A stretch of 64,000 nucleotides of DNA. It comes from CALOFP01 sp942492635. GTDB taxonomy: Bacteria > UBP6 > UBA1177 > CALOFP01. The DNA lies in the NCBI GenBank assembly GCA_942492635.1, contig CALOFP010000003.1:1364001-1428000 (forward strand), read 5' to 3'. The position numbers and the translations under genes are program-made. Under the pieces are notes generated by a model. The model worked only from the letters and a program-made list of their open reading frames with translations, did not search any database and had not been told where the DNA came from. Shown in pieces: positions 1 to 8,516 of the stretch (the first letter of the stretch is position 1; the number at the start of each line of letters is the position of its first letter).

Positions 1-1073
1 GCAACCAGATACTTTTCAAAGAATACAGACAGGAGCTTTCCGATCTTACAGGTGACGCCGCGGCATTGAACGGGCAGAAGTTCAAATCAGACAACACCAC
101 ATGGTTCATTCCATCTGCTTATGTTGTCGGAAAATGGGGAGACATGGCCGGACATGTCTATTTTAACGTCCCCGGAGGCGGCGGTAGCGTTGAGTACAAC
201 GACGGTGTAGCCACCACAGCATTTCTTGGCAATTTCAAGCTCAAAGACCCGAAAGTTACCGGTTCAAACATTTACTACAGCGGTGGAGCAGGATTTTCAT
301 ACAAATTTGCAGATTGGATTTCAGCATCTATCGGCGGTCGCGTAATTTATTCGGAATACGAAAAGGATGTGGAAGCTACATCAACGGTTACCAACACACG
401 AATAAAAGTTCTTGATTACAAAGAGTCTGCACTGGGATTTTCGGGAATCGTCGGAGTCAATATCAAACCGATCAAGGGCATGAACATCGGTCTCCGCTAC
501 GAAACACCGACCCGCTTGGAATTCGATGTGGATAAAAAAGAGAATATTCCAGGATCGCCCCTTCCCGACATCGCCGATCCGAGTCCCGACGGATCTTCTT
601 TCAGAAAGGACCTCGCATCGGTAATAGCAACAGGTGTAAGTTACATGATAACAGATGATCTCAGAGCGGAAGCCGACTTTACCCTCTATCTCAACACCCT
701 TTCAAGAAGAGATAGATCAAGTAAGGAAAAGAACATCGAGGACGAATTCAAAACCGGTTTCGATGTGGGCCTGATGTTCGAATACTCAATTCTCAAGAAC
801 CTCAAAGTAAGCGTCGGAGGTCTTTACAACAGACCCGGATCAAACCCTGACACTTACAATGAAAACAACCCCACTCTCAACGGTGCAACGGTTGCAGGCG
901 GAGTCTTCTACAGACCAATTGACGCTCTTGGAATAAGCGTAGGCTACCTTCACACAATATACCAGGATAACCACAAGAACGTTGAAGGAATTCCTGGAAT
1001 GATTCCTCCTCACAAAATCAAACTCAGCCGTGATGCAGATATTCTCTCAATCGGCGCAACCTACAGCTTCTAA
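1..1073 (+). CDS. FadL/OmpP1-type outer-membrane protein (5' end missing)
   Basis: The frame is already open at the left edge, so the signal peptide and N-terminus lie outside the window; a TTG at 66 is not a real start. About 357 residues remain. The sequence has alternating short amphipathic strands with many Gly/Tyr/Phe, ends in Tyr-Ser-Phe (a typical C-terminal outer-membrane sorting residue), and contains a GLRYETPT-like strand and a barrel-like SVGYLH segment found in the OmpP1/FadL/TodX family. Members of that family carry long-chain fatty acids or other hydrophobic substrates across the outer membrane. The actual substrate cannot be told from sequence. The fold assignment is good; the exact family is inferred from overall character. 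Confidence 0.75.
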   Translation, partial: NQILFKEYRQELSDLTGDAAALNGQKFKSDNTTWFIPSAYVVGKWGDMAGHVYFNVPGGGGSVEYNDGVATTAFLGNFKLKDPKVTGSNIYYSGGAGFSYKFADWISASIGGRVIYSEYEKDVEATSTVTNTRIKVLDYKESALGFSGIVGVNIKPIKGMNIGLRYETPTRLEFDVDKKENIPGSPLPDIADPSPDGSSFRKDLASVIATGVSYMITDDLRAEADFTLYLNTLSRRDRSSKEKNIEDEFKTGFDVGLMFEYSILKNLKVSVGGLYNRPGSNPDTYNENNPTLNGATVAGGVFYRPIDALGISVGYLHTIYQDNHKNVEGIPGMIPPHKIKLSRDADILSIGATYSF

Positions 1074-1148
1074 AAACTCCCTAAAATTTACAATTCCAAC
1101 CTTTTCCTTATACTAAAATCCGTTAAAAATTGTTTTCCGGATCTATTT

Positions 1149-2870
1149 ATGAAAGATAAGGACCTCGAAAAAATTCTACGTTCAATCGACAACAGAAGCT
1201 ACAAAGCCTACCACGATATAAAAGGAAAGTTCGACTTTTCATTCTACACCCTCTTCGTTGACTATGTTCAGGGTGATCCCTTTGCCAAACCGAGCAGAAT
1301 GAGGATCAGGATCGATCATGAGACAGCCGATTTTCCTCAGAATCTTTTCAATTCAAAAATCCGTAGCAAGCCTTTCACCGATTTTCTGGCGCGCAGCTTT
1401 TTCATAACCTGCAGGAAAATCGCGAAGGGAAACCGCGGAAGCGGAAACAGCGGCTCGATCGGAATTGAAAAACCGATGCAGGAGATTCTGGAGCGCAGTT
1501 CGGTCATCGTGAATGACTCTTTTATCGAAGTTCGCTTCCAGTTCGGACTTCCCGCATTCGGAAGAAGAATCGCCGCAAAAGAGGCGTGGGAAATGTTTTT
1601 TCACGAACTTCCCGAAATTGCAGAAGAAGCTCTGCTCTTCAAGAACTGCAACGAGGAGAGAATCCGAAAACATATTGAAATTTCTGAAGATGCCGACTAT
1701 CTCAGAAACCTTCTGGACGAAAACGGACTTGTATCATTCGTTGCAGACGATTCAATACTTCCTCGGGCCAGCGGAATCGATCCCCGCCCGCTTTCCCGAA
1801 ATGAAGCTGTTCCATTCAAATCTCCGGAAACAATGAGATTCTCATTCAGCCTCCCCAACCGGGGAGAGATCACAGGAATGGGAATTAAAAAGGGAATTAC
1901 CCTTATTGTCGGAGGCGGTTACCACGGAAAATCGACACTGCTGAATGCAGTCGAACTTGGCGTCTACAACCACATTCCCGGAGACGGACGTGAATTTGTG
2001 GTAACGAATGAAGCGACCATGAAGATACGGGCCGAAGACGGCAGAAGCATAACGAATGTAAACATCTCCCCTTTCATAAACAATCTCCCTTTCGGAAGAG
2101 ACACAGTGGAATTCGACTCCCTGAATGCCAGCGGCAGCACATCCCAGGCCGCAAACATCGTCGAAGCTCTTGAAACCGGCGCATCAGCCCTCCTGATAGA
2201 CGAGGATACATCGGCAACGAACTTCATGATCCGGGATCACAGAATGCAGGAGCTTGTGGAAAAGGAGAAGGAACCGATCACACCTTTCATCGACAAGGCT
2301 GCACAATTATATGAAGAGGAAGGTGTTTCCACAGTACTAGTAATCGGAGGTTCCGGGGACTACTTCTCAATTGCGGATAGCGTTATCTGCATGTCCGACT
2401 ATCTGCCGATGGACAGAACGGAAAAAGCAAAGGCTATCGCAGAAAAATACCGGACCGAGAGAACACACGAGGGAGGCAGCTCCTTCGGCTCGGTCTCAGA
2501 AAGAATTCCGATAGAAAGAAGTATCGATCCCGCAAGGGGAAGAAAAGCCGTCAGCGTTTCAGCAAAGGGACTTCACACAATATGCTTCGGAAAATCGACG
2601 ATCGATCTCTCTTCCATCGAACAGCTGGTTGAAATCGGTCAGACAAAGGCGATTGCGGATGCCATGATCTACATGAAAAAATTTCTGGACGGCAAAACAA
2701 CTCTCAACCAGGCCATAAAAAAGTTATTTATCGATCTTGAAGAGAACGGCTTCGACATCCTGGATAGTATTCCATCCGGTGAATACTCTTACTTCAGGCC
2801 GTTTGAAATTTCGGCTGCAGTTAACCGGCTCAGGAATGTTAAAATGAAAAGAGATGGGGATGCCGACTAG
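1149..2870 (+). CDS. ABC-class predicted ATPase (COG3044-like)
   Basis: 573 aa, ATG start, no strong ribosome binding site. The centre holds a Walker A loop, VGGGYHGKSTLLNAVELG (about residues 255-272), followed by GVYNHIPGDGRE. This GGGYHGKSTLL pattern is characteristic of the 'predicted ATPase of the ABC class' family. A Walker B-like LLIDEDTSATNFM lies near residue 350. There are no membrane segments, so this is a soluble ATPase and not a transporter. The N-terminal part and the C-terminal dimer-like region match the usual length of the family (about 550-570 aa). The biological role of the family is not established; RNA-related roles have been suggested from a trypanosome homologue. It is flanked by an outer-membrane protein and a lipoprotein, which gives no functional clue. 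Confidence 0.85.
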   Translation: MKDKDLEKILRSIDNRSYKAYHDIKGKFDFSFYTLFVDYVQGDPFAKPSRMRIRIDHETADFPQNLFNSKIRSKPFTDFLARSFFITCRKIAKGNRGSGNSGSIGIEKPMQEILERSSVIVNDSFIEVRFQFGLPAFGRRIAAKEAWEMFFHELPEIAEEALLFKNCNEERIRKHIEISEDADYLRNLLDENGLVSFVADDSILPRASGIDPRPLSRNEAVPFKSPETMRFSFSLPNRGEITGMGIKKGITLIVGGGYHGKSTLLNAVELGVYNHIPGDGREFVVTNEATMKIRAEDGRSITNVNISPFINNLPFGRDTVEFDSLNASGSTSQAANIVEALETGASALLIDEDTSATNFMIRDHRMQELVEKEKEPITPFIDKAAQLYEEEGVSTVLVIGGSGDYFSIADSVICMSDYLPMDRTEKAKAIAEKYRTERTHEGGSSFGSVSERIPIERSIDPARGRKAVSVSAKGLHTICFGKSTIDLSSIEQLVEIGQTKAIADAMIYMKKFLDGKTTLNQAIKKLFIDLEENGFDILDSIPSGEYSYFRPFEISAAVNRLRNVKMKRDGDAD

Positions 2871-2886
2871 ATTCCCTCATCTTTTT
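2852..2886 (+). terminator. possible imperfect terminator overlapping the ATPase stop codon
   Basis: An imperfect stem (agatgggga against tccctcatct, with a bulge) is followed by a run of five T. It straddles the stop codon of the upstream gene, which faces a convergent lipoprotein gene. The stem is weak, so the call is tentative. Confidence 0.3.
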
Positions 2887-3122
2887 CTCATCGAACAATA
2901 AAATCTCACTCCTTTCCAATTTCAAAAAATCTTTAATTCTGTCGATTGCTTCCCAAATATAAAAAAGTCAATGTTGCATGAAGCATGTAGACTCAGTTTT
3001 TCTTATCCGACAGATATTTTGGGGTAAAAGAAAAGCAATTCCGTATCGCGACAATTAAATAACCGGGAAAATATTTAAACTTAACAAATAAGCCCTGGAT
3101 TAATCAAAGAAAAATGGGATTC

Positions 3123-4733
3123 CTACTTCGGACAAATTTCTGTTGATTCACCGAACCAACTCGTAATGTCACCGTATACGGGAACATCCGTCGGGTGAAA
3201 AAGAAGAATGTTACTTTCCTTTCCAAAAGAGAGGCTTCCGCCGTCGAAAGCATTGGTTTGTGATGCGTTCGAGACATTCACTTTACCGCCAATGCCGATT
3301 GCAGAGATACAGAAGGCATTGCCGCTGCTGTTCAACTTAAAGTAGAGTAGAAAAGCATCATCACCCGCAAGTGAAACATTGTACGATCCCACAGTAACGA
3401 CATCGCTCGGAAACGCCATCCTGAGATAGCCGGTTCGAGTGTTCTCAAAAAATCCCTGCGAAATATTTTCCTGGTACACTGAAACCGTCGCTGGAAGCGT
3501 ACCGTTTTCACCCTGTTCTTCAGGAAAATGGACAGCGTATGCTGTAATTATATCAGTACCTGCCGGTGGCACATTTCCATTGCCGCATGTTCCTTCCCAC
3601 ACCGCTGTTGACTGCTCTCCCGAACTCGCAACGCTGCTGGAGTAGGAGTTATCGAAATATTTCGTTTTGTCAAAGATAAAGGCCGATGAAAATGATACCT
3701 TGTTAATCGTACCATATGGCGTTTTCGTAACATCGCAGTTTGAAAAATAGAGCTGGCAATTACTTGTACATACGATCTCTCCATTTCCACCCAAGTCTGA
3801 AAAATCACTGCAGCTTGGTGCCTGCCATTCGTCTGCCGAGGCATCACACATCTCGACACGCTCATCATAAAATCCGTCTCCGCAGGGAGCGTCAGCGCAG
3901 GAATATACACCTCCTTTATCATCACACAGACGAAAGTCCGCAAGACAATCGGTTTCAACCTTCCATGCGTCCCCCTCACAAACGACAACCTGTGACAGAG
4001 GCTCAGTAAGTCCGCAATAATTTCCATTAAAATCGGGGTAGTTTAAACACTCGCTGCCATCGGGGCAGGTCACTCCGCTTCCTTCGCCGCACTGCTCAGT
4101 AGTCAGGCACATTTTCTTCCCGTCTACCGAAGTACAGGTGGAACCCTCCGGACAAGAATCACCGGCACCGCACTCCCCTTTTAATTCATCAGGGTGAAGA
4201 GTTCCCTTGAAACCGTCGACACAACGCTTGGCACCTTCTTCGCAAAGTCTTTCTCTACACTCGACGGTTCCGTTTTCTTCAACACATTTAAGCGAGTTTT
4301 GGGAACAGTCCTCTTTATCGGTCCAGGAGTTGTCTTTACACTCCTTTATTACAGAGCCTTCGCATTTCAACTCACCATCTGTACAGTCTGGAGTGCCGCC
4401 TCCTGTGTCACCTGTATCGCCTGTGTCGGTCGAGCCACCCGTATCTGTCGAATCTCCTGTGTCTGTTGAATCCCCTGTATCGGTTGAACCTCCTGTGTCT
4501 GTTGAATCGCCCGTGTCAGTCGTATCTCCGGTATCGGTTGAATCTCCGGTGTCTGTCGAATTTCCTGTGTCTGTTCCACCGTTATTTTCTGAACCGCCTC
4601 CTCCAGGCGTCACACCTTCATCATCAACATAAGCCTCGTTCTCACCTTCTTCATCTTCTGCTTGAATACAGCCTGTTATCATCCCCGCAAAAAGGAAAAG
4701 AATGAATGAAAGCATAAAAGTTTTTCCGCGCAT
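3123..4733 (-). CDS. repeat-rich, cysteine-rich surface lipoprotein
   Basis: 536 aa from the ATG at 4733, which sits 5 nt after GGAGG; a TTG four codons upstream overlaps that ribosome binding site and is not used. A signal peptide ends in a lipobox, MITGC, so the mature protein is probably lipid-anchored. Residues about 50-115 are a degenerate DTGDST/DTGGST repeat, a flexible spacer. Then follow many spaced cysteines, including EGSTCTSVDGKKMC and CGDGFYDERVEMCD...CTSNCQLYFSNC, the latter resembling the Myxococcus cysteine-rich repeat (DUF4215-like). The C-terminal ~180 residues form an unrecognised beta-rich domain. The function is unknown; surface binding or adhesion would be a guess. Confidence 0.8.
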   Translation of the reverse strand: MRGKTFMLSFILFLFAGMITGCIQAEDEEGENEAYVDDEGVTPGGGGSENNGGTDTGNSTDTGDSTDTGDTTDTGDSTDTGGSTDTGDSTDTGDSTDTGGSTDTGDTGDTGGGTPDCTDGELKCEGSVIKECKDNSWTDKEDCSQNSLKCVEENGTVECRERLCEEGAKRCVDGFKGTLHPDELKGECGAGDSCPEGSTCTSVDGKKMCLTTEQCGEGSGVTCPDGSECLNYPDFNGNYCGLTEPLSQVVVCEGDAWKVETDCLADFRLCDDKGGVYSCADAPCGDGFYDERVEMCDASADEWQAPSCSDFSDLGGNGEIVCTSNCQLYFSNCDVTKTPYGTINKVSFSSAFIFDKTKYFDNSYSSSVASSGEQSTAVWEGTCGNGNVPPAGTDIITAYAVHFPEEQGENGTLPATVSVYQENISQGFFENTRTGYLRMAFPSDVVTVGSYNVSLAGDDAFLLYFKLNSSGNAFCISAIGIGGKVNVSNASQTNAFDGGSLSFGKESNILLFHPTDVPVYGDITSWFGESTEICPK

Positions 4734-5166
4734 TCGGACCTCCAAAAATATTGAATAAGCACTAATTTAAAACACAACTATATTTAATTATTTAATCATT
4801 TTTAACAAAATATCAACTTTATCAACTTTTTTAATGAGTAATTGCGGAAACATGCACCTTTCAACCATTAAATAACGTCTTACAATAACCTTACCGAACG
4901 AACCCCAAATCTTTTACAAACCGTAAGCAACAACTATCAGAGCCTGTTTAGCAAGACAAAAAAATATCTGATTGACTCATGAATATCCTGCTTCCCAAGA
5001 AATATCCCTTTCACGATAATATTTTTTCATTCCCCGAAGCTTGCCAAAGGATTGTTGATCAAAAAATTTACGTTAAAATTCAAGACACTACATCGTTCCC
5101 TCATATTAAAAACTCTTCTATAATTCTTAGAGTTTTCTTAGAAGTAACTATTTTGCAAAAATCAAA
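4734..5166. other. AT-rich intergenic region left of the IS element
   Basis: 433 bp with no supported gene. It is very AT-rich next to the lipoprotein start and should hold that gene's leftward promoter, but no convincing -35/-10 pair could be singled out. The short rightward frame at 4979-5191 has no ribosome binding site and runs into the IS end. Confidence 0.6.
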
Positions 5167-5184
5167 CCTAGATCGTTCGACCTT
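5167..5184 (+). repeat. left terminal inverted repeat of the IS1380-like element
   Basis: CCTAGATCGTTCGACCTT; pairs with 6864-6881 at 16 of 18 positions. The base immediately outside begins the TCAAA duplication at 5162-5166. Confidence 0.88.
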
Positions 5185-5229
5185 TTTATAAATATAGTCG
5201 AAAATGTAAGAAAAACTTGAATAAAAGAA

Positions 5230-5276
5230 ACCTCTTGGATAAATGTAATCGCCTAAAAAAACAAAACCCAAGAGGT
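5230..5276 (+). promoter_or_regulatory. hairpin overlapping the transposase ribosome binding site
   Basis: ACCTCTTGG (5230-5238) is the perfect complement of CCAAGAGGT (5268-5276). The right arm covers the first part of the GAGGTGAGG ribosome binding site that precedes the ATG at 5283. In a transcript entering from outside the element the stem would hide that site; many insertion sequences limit transposase translation this way. The pairing is seen; the regulatory role is inference. Confidence 0.5.
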
Positions 5277-5282
5277 GAGGTC

Positions 5283-6673
5283 ATGTTAGCGCGAGAAAAG
5301 TTAAAATTCAATGAAAAAATCAGCGGAGTTGAAAAAACAAATCTGAAACTTACTGGCAGGGCCGGGTTAGCCGCTGTTTCAGATTACATTAGAAATAACT
5401 CTTGGCTGATGAGGGACCTGGAGAAAATGGATTCTATAAAGGGATGTAAGAAGGGAACCTCTGTTCACAGTATGATTATTCAGATAATCTGTTACTTCTT
5501 TGACGGAACATCCCTGAATCTTAGCCGTTTCGATGAACTGAAAAATGATCCTGCATACCCTCCTCTTATTGGTGTTAAAGAGAATAATCTTTGTAGCACA
5601 AGCGCTGTTAAAAGACTTCTTCGCAAGTTCAGTTTCAGAAGAGACAGAGGGTTCAAAAGCTCTTCGACAAGTTCTTCATAATGAGGCTTAAAATAGAAAA
5701 TCCGCCTTACATAATTCTCGATGTGGACAGCGTAGTTTTCGACAACAGGTTTGCTAAGAAGCGAGAAGGCGTTGACTATACCTACAAAAAGGTATGCGGG
5801 TTTCACCCCCTTCTCTTCAAGTGGAATGGCTACGTTGTCGACATGTTTTTCCGCAGAGGCAAATGTCACACAAATCATGGAAGCGACACATCCGAAGGTC
5901 TTAAAAGGATTGTGAAGCTCATAAGAAAAAAGTTTAATCATCGGATTCCGATAATCGCCACAATGGACGGTGGATACCTTGACAAAAAGCTTTGCTGCCT
6001 GATGGAGGAAGAACTTAAAATCGGCTACATAATGGGAGGCAAGGCATACAAGGATATCGTCGATAGGGTGTTGAAAATACCGGAAGATGAGTTCACAAGT
6101 TATAAAAAGGATAACAGTAAAAGTGAATGGCGTTATACAGAGTTTTACGACAAAAGAGGAAGCTGGAAAAAGGAACGAAGGACAGTCGTTACTTACCAGT
6201 ACTCCGAAGAAAATCAATTGGTTGTGAAGTGCGGGAAGGATCTGAACATTTTATATACGAACCTTGGAGTTGACCCTGAGGTGATGGAGCAACTTGAAGC
6301 AGCCGGTGTCTCATACCTTGCCGAAACAAGCAATATTCTAATGCTTGCACACAACAGAGGTGAAAGTGAGCTTACTCACCGACATATAAAGGATTTTGCC
6401 GGTGAGAAACTTCCTTGTCAGAATTTCGAGATGAATGAAGCATACTTTATGATGATGCTTCTCTCCTTTAACCTCCATCAGGCTTTCAAGAGGGATTGCT
6501 GCGAAGAAATTATGGGGAAAAAAGAAATGTATCCTGAGACTTGTCGCAGGCAGCTCTTCGATTTACCTGGGATAATTGTCACTCATGCAAACAAGCTAGT
6601 AATTAAGGTTGCCAATACAAAAGCCTGTGAGACTCTTCAATATGTCTGGGGGAAAGCTCAGGTTCCAATATAG
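5283..6673 (+). pseudogene. IS1380-family DDE transposase, interrupted by a -1 frameshift
   Basis: The chosen start is the ATG at 5283 after GAGGTGAGG; a TTG at 5217 is less likely. The N-terminal frame runs to a stop at about 5681, ending in an unrelated Ser-rich tail. The continuation lies in another frame: codons upstream of 5681 there read QKLFDKFFIMRLKIENPP, joining directly to YIILDVDSVVFDN, which is the first catalytic Asp region of IS1380 transposases. Later motifs include YKKVCGFHPLLF and a second Asp in ATMDGGYLD. The junction is near 5630-5650 and would be repaired by one added base. Either one base was lost, or a programmed -1 shift is used; no classic slippery heptamer is apparent, so inactivation is favoured. 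Confidence 0.8.
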
Positions 6674-6699
6674 TACTGAATCGACAGAGATTTTTCTTT

Positions 6700-6715
6700 C
6701 GGCGTTGCGACGCCG
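6700..6715. other. GC-rich hairpin after the transposase stop
   Basis: CGGCGT (6700-6705), loop TGCG, ACGCCG (6710-6715), within the IS, 27 bp after the transposase stop codon. There is no following T-run, so it is not a standard intrinsic terminator; it may block readthrough or be a structural part of the element. Confidence 0.45.
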
Positions 6716-6863
6716 CCGATCACGCTCGCAAGATTGAGAAAATAATAAAACCGAAATGTATTCTTTACTTGTGTTTTCTAGAGAAATGTAAACTTTTACC
6801 CACAGATATAGCGTTTTTGTTCTGAATTGGCTCTCAAGTACACCAAGGAATCATTTCGAGGAT

Positions 6864-6881
6864 AAGATCGAACGATTTAGG
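6864..6881 (-). repeat. right terminal inverted repeat of the IS1380-like element
   Basis: Reads CCTAAATCGTTCGATCTT on the minus strand and is followed by the TCAAA duplication at 6882-6886. Confidence 0.88.
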
Positions 6882-6968
6882 TCAAAGATAGTTTGTTTAA
6901 GGATTTCCAGAAAAAATTGATGGGAAAGTATCGAGAAATTGTTTTAGATCAGATAATAAGAAACTAAA

Positions 6969-8072
6969 TTAGAAGAGCATCAAACTGCAACCGCCATCGC
7001 TACCGCTCTCTTTGACAGGCTCAACTACTGTATCAACATCAGATTTCTCGTCAGCATCTGTTGTAGCCTCAGGTTCCTTATTGTCATCTGTGTTGCCGTC
7101 TGTGTTGCCGTCTGTATTGCCGTCTGTATTGCCGTCTGTATTGCCGTCTGTATTGCCGTCTGTATTGCCGTCTGTGTTGCCGTCTGTGTCATCAGGATTC
7201 GTGTCAGCTATATCAAAGCACTCATTAAACTGATCGGTACATTTTTCCTGCAGACAGTTTTCTCCTCCGTCAGCACAGTTGGCCTTTGCACATTCGATAA
7301 GTGCTGAGAGCTCAGCTTTACCTTCTTCTGAACCACTCTGAACACAAGCGTTAGCACATGCGTTGTCTTCTCCGCATTTGTTCAAACATGCTACAATATC
7401 CTTACAGGAAAGATCACTCTCTGTCGGTTCAACACTTGCATTCATTGTATCCCATGATACAACACCCTCAAGCTCAATACACTCTCCGCCGGGAACGGGT
7501 GTTGACTTATAACTACTATTATCAACAGTCACTTCCTCCAAGACAAGGTCTTTGATCTCAACTTTTGTTTTAGGGCCGATATATTTCTTACCCTCTGCTT
7601 CAACCAACTCAACATCCAGAATATTCATGCTACCAGATTTCTGGAACATCATTGATCTGTTAACAGGATTGCCATCGGCACCCTTCGTTATGTCTCGGTA
7701 AACAAGTACGCATTCTGTACATGTTTCGTAGTTGTTGTTCAAACCATTTCCAAGATCATAGGTTTTTTTAACACTTGCCTCATCATAATTTGTAAAAAAA
7801 CCGACAACAAACTGGTTTATCGTCTCGTCGCCGAACTTTGTTACGCCAACATAGTTTCCTGTCTCGCTATCCTGATTGAACTCACCTCCCGATACAACTT
7901 CAAATGAAAGGCCCGTACACTCCTCCTCATCTTCACCGGCCGGAGTATCCGCATCTGTAGTTTCCGGAGTGTCTGTACCAGTCGTTTCACCTGCATAAAG
8001 CTGGTTTCCTGCAGTGAGTGCCCCACCGGAAATAAGTATTGCCGTTAAAAGTGCGAATCCTGTTCTTTTCAT
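6969..8072 (-). CDS. secreted protein with DGNT tandem repeat and short Cys-containing C-terminal tail
   Basis: 367 aa; ATG at 8072 preceded by AGGAGGGG. A signal peptide (about residues 1-27, ending LYAGE) has no lipobox. Residues ~28-50 are Thr/Asp-rich; a central domain (~55-215) has the paired cysteines CTECVLVY and GGECIELEG; a Cys-rich segment follows with CKDIVACLNKCGEDNACANACV and CLQEKC motifs. Next comes an eight-copy DGNT repeat and a Thr/Asp/Glu spacer. The protein ends SGSDGGCSLMLF, a lone Cys before a short hydrophobic end, with no basic tail or long membrane helix as a usual CTERM signal would have. No known enzymatic domain is recognisable, and the function is unknown. Confidence 0.8.
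   Translation of the reverse strand: MKRTGFALLTAILISGGALTAGNQLYAGETTGTDTPETTDADTPAGEDEEECTGLSFEVVSGGEFNQDSETGNYVGVTKFGDETINQFVVGFFTNYDEASVKKTYDLGNGLNNNYETCTECVLVYRDITKGADGNPVNRSMMFQKSGSMNILDVELVEAEGKKYIGPKTKVEIKDLVLEEVTVDNSSYKSTPVPGGECIELEGVVSWDTMNASVEPTESDLSCKDIVACLNKCGEDNACANACVQSGSEEGKAELSALIECAKANCADGGENCLQEKCTDQFNECFDIADTNPDDTDGNTDGNTDGNTDGNTDGNTDGNTDGNTDGNTDDNKEPEATTDADEKSDVDTVVEPVKESGSDGGCSLMLF
7089..7184 (-). repeat. eight-copy 12-bp tandem repeat within the coding region
   Basis: Period of 12 bp, unit TGTRTTGCCGTC on the plus strand, encoding Asp-Gly-Asn-Thr on the minus strand. The copies differ only at one A/G position, so copy number could change easily by slippage. It keeps the reading frame because the unit is four codons. 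Confidence 0.9.
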
Positions 8073-8516
8073 TTTGCCCCTCCTGATTTACGGTAATTTC
8101 CAAATAAAGTTTTTAAAACTTTAAATAAAATACTAAAACTTTTATTTCCAAACGCGATAAAAGATTAGTAAATGATTTTTTTCTTGTCAATATATTTTTA
8201 TCGCCCCTTACTTATCTTTATTTCTAACATGTAATTATTTCCTGCTATTATACTTTTTCGAACTCACATTTATCCAATGTGATTTCTATCCTCTACCTCC
8301 TTTTTTTCCAAAAAGTCTATATCCTTTTATCACCCTGAAAAAAATTTAAAATATTTCCCATTTTTTCGTTGTATTTTTTGCATCCATAACAATGCGGGAT
8401 ATATTCCCATTTTATAAAGCTATCGTAAAAACTGATTTTTTTACCTAGGCATTTATTTTGCTATCAGTATACTTAGGCTATCTATTATTTCTGCTCTTTT
8501 TTAACATGGGGGAAAA
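8073..8516. other. AT-rich divergent promoter region
   Basis: 444 bp between two genes transcribed away from each other. It contains the leftward promoter listed at 8162-8190 and must hold the rightward one; a TATACT near 8470 is a possible rightward -10 without a good -35. No gene is supported here. Confidence 0.6.
8162..8190 (-). promoter_or_regulatory. sigma70-type promoter for the DGNT-repeat secreted protein
   Basis: On the minus strand: TTGACA (8190-8185), 17-bp spacer, TAATCT (8167-8162). The transcript would start near 8155, giving a leader of roughly 80 nt before the ATG at 8072. The -35 is perfect, the -10 weak. Confidence 0.5.

Larger units (their letters stand above)
5167..6881 (+). 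mobile_element. complete IS1380-like insertion sequence, 1715 bp
   Basis: Terminal inverted repeats are visible: left end CCTAGATCGTTCGACCTT (5167-5184), and the right end reads CCTAAATCGTTCGATCTT on the minus strand (6864-6881), 16 of 18 identical and beginning with CCT. The element is flanked by the 5-bp direct repeat TCAAA (5162-5166 and 6882-6886), a target-site duplication. The length, ends and single DDE transposase fit the IS1380 family. The transposase is frameshifted (see its entry). It lies just downstream of the 3' end of the leftward secreted-protein gene and interrupts nothing recognisable. Confidence 0.88.

Noticed and set aside
4207..4632. 141-aa rightward frame rich in VSVESPVSVE repeats
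   Set aside because: It is the antisense reading of the DTGDST repeat of the lipoprotein gene; the repeat keeps all frames open.
7089..7184. Possible CRISPR-like array
   Set aside because: The 12-bp units are directly adjacent with no spacers and lie in a coding frame as DGNT codons.
7012..7233. Rightward frame with VLPSVLPSV repeats
   Set aside because: Antisense of the DGNT 12-bp repeat, with no ribosome binding site.
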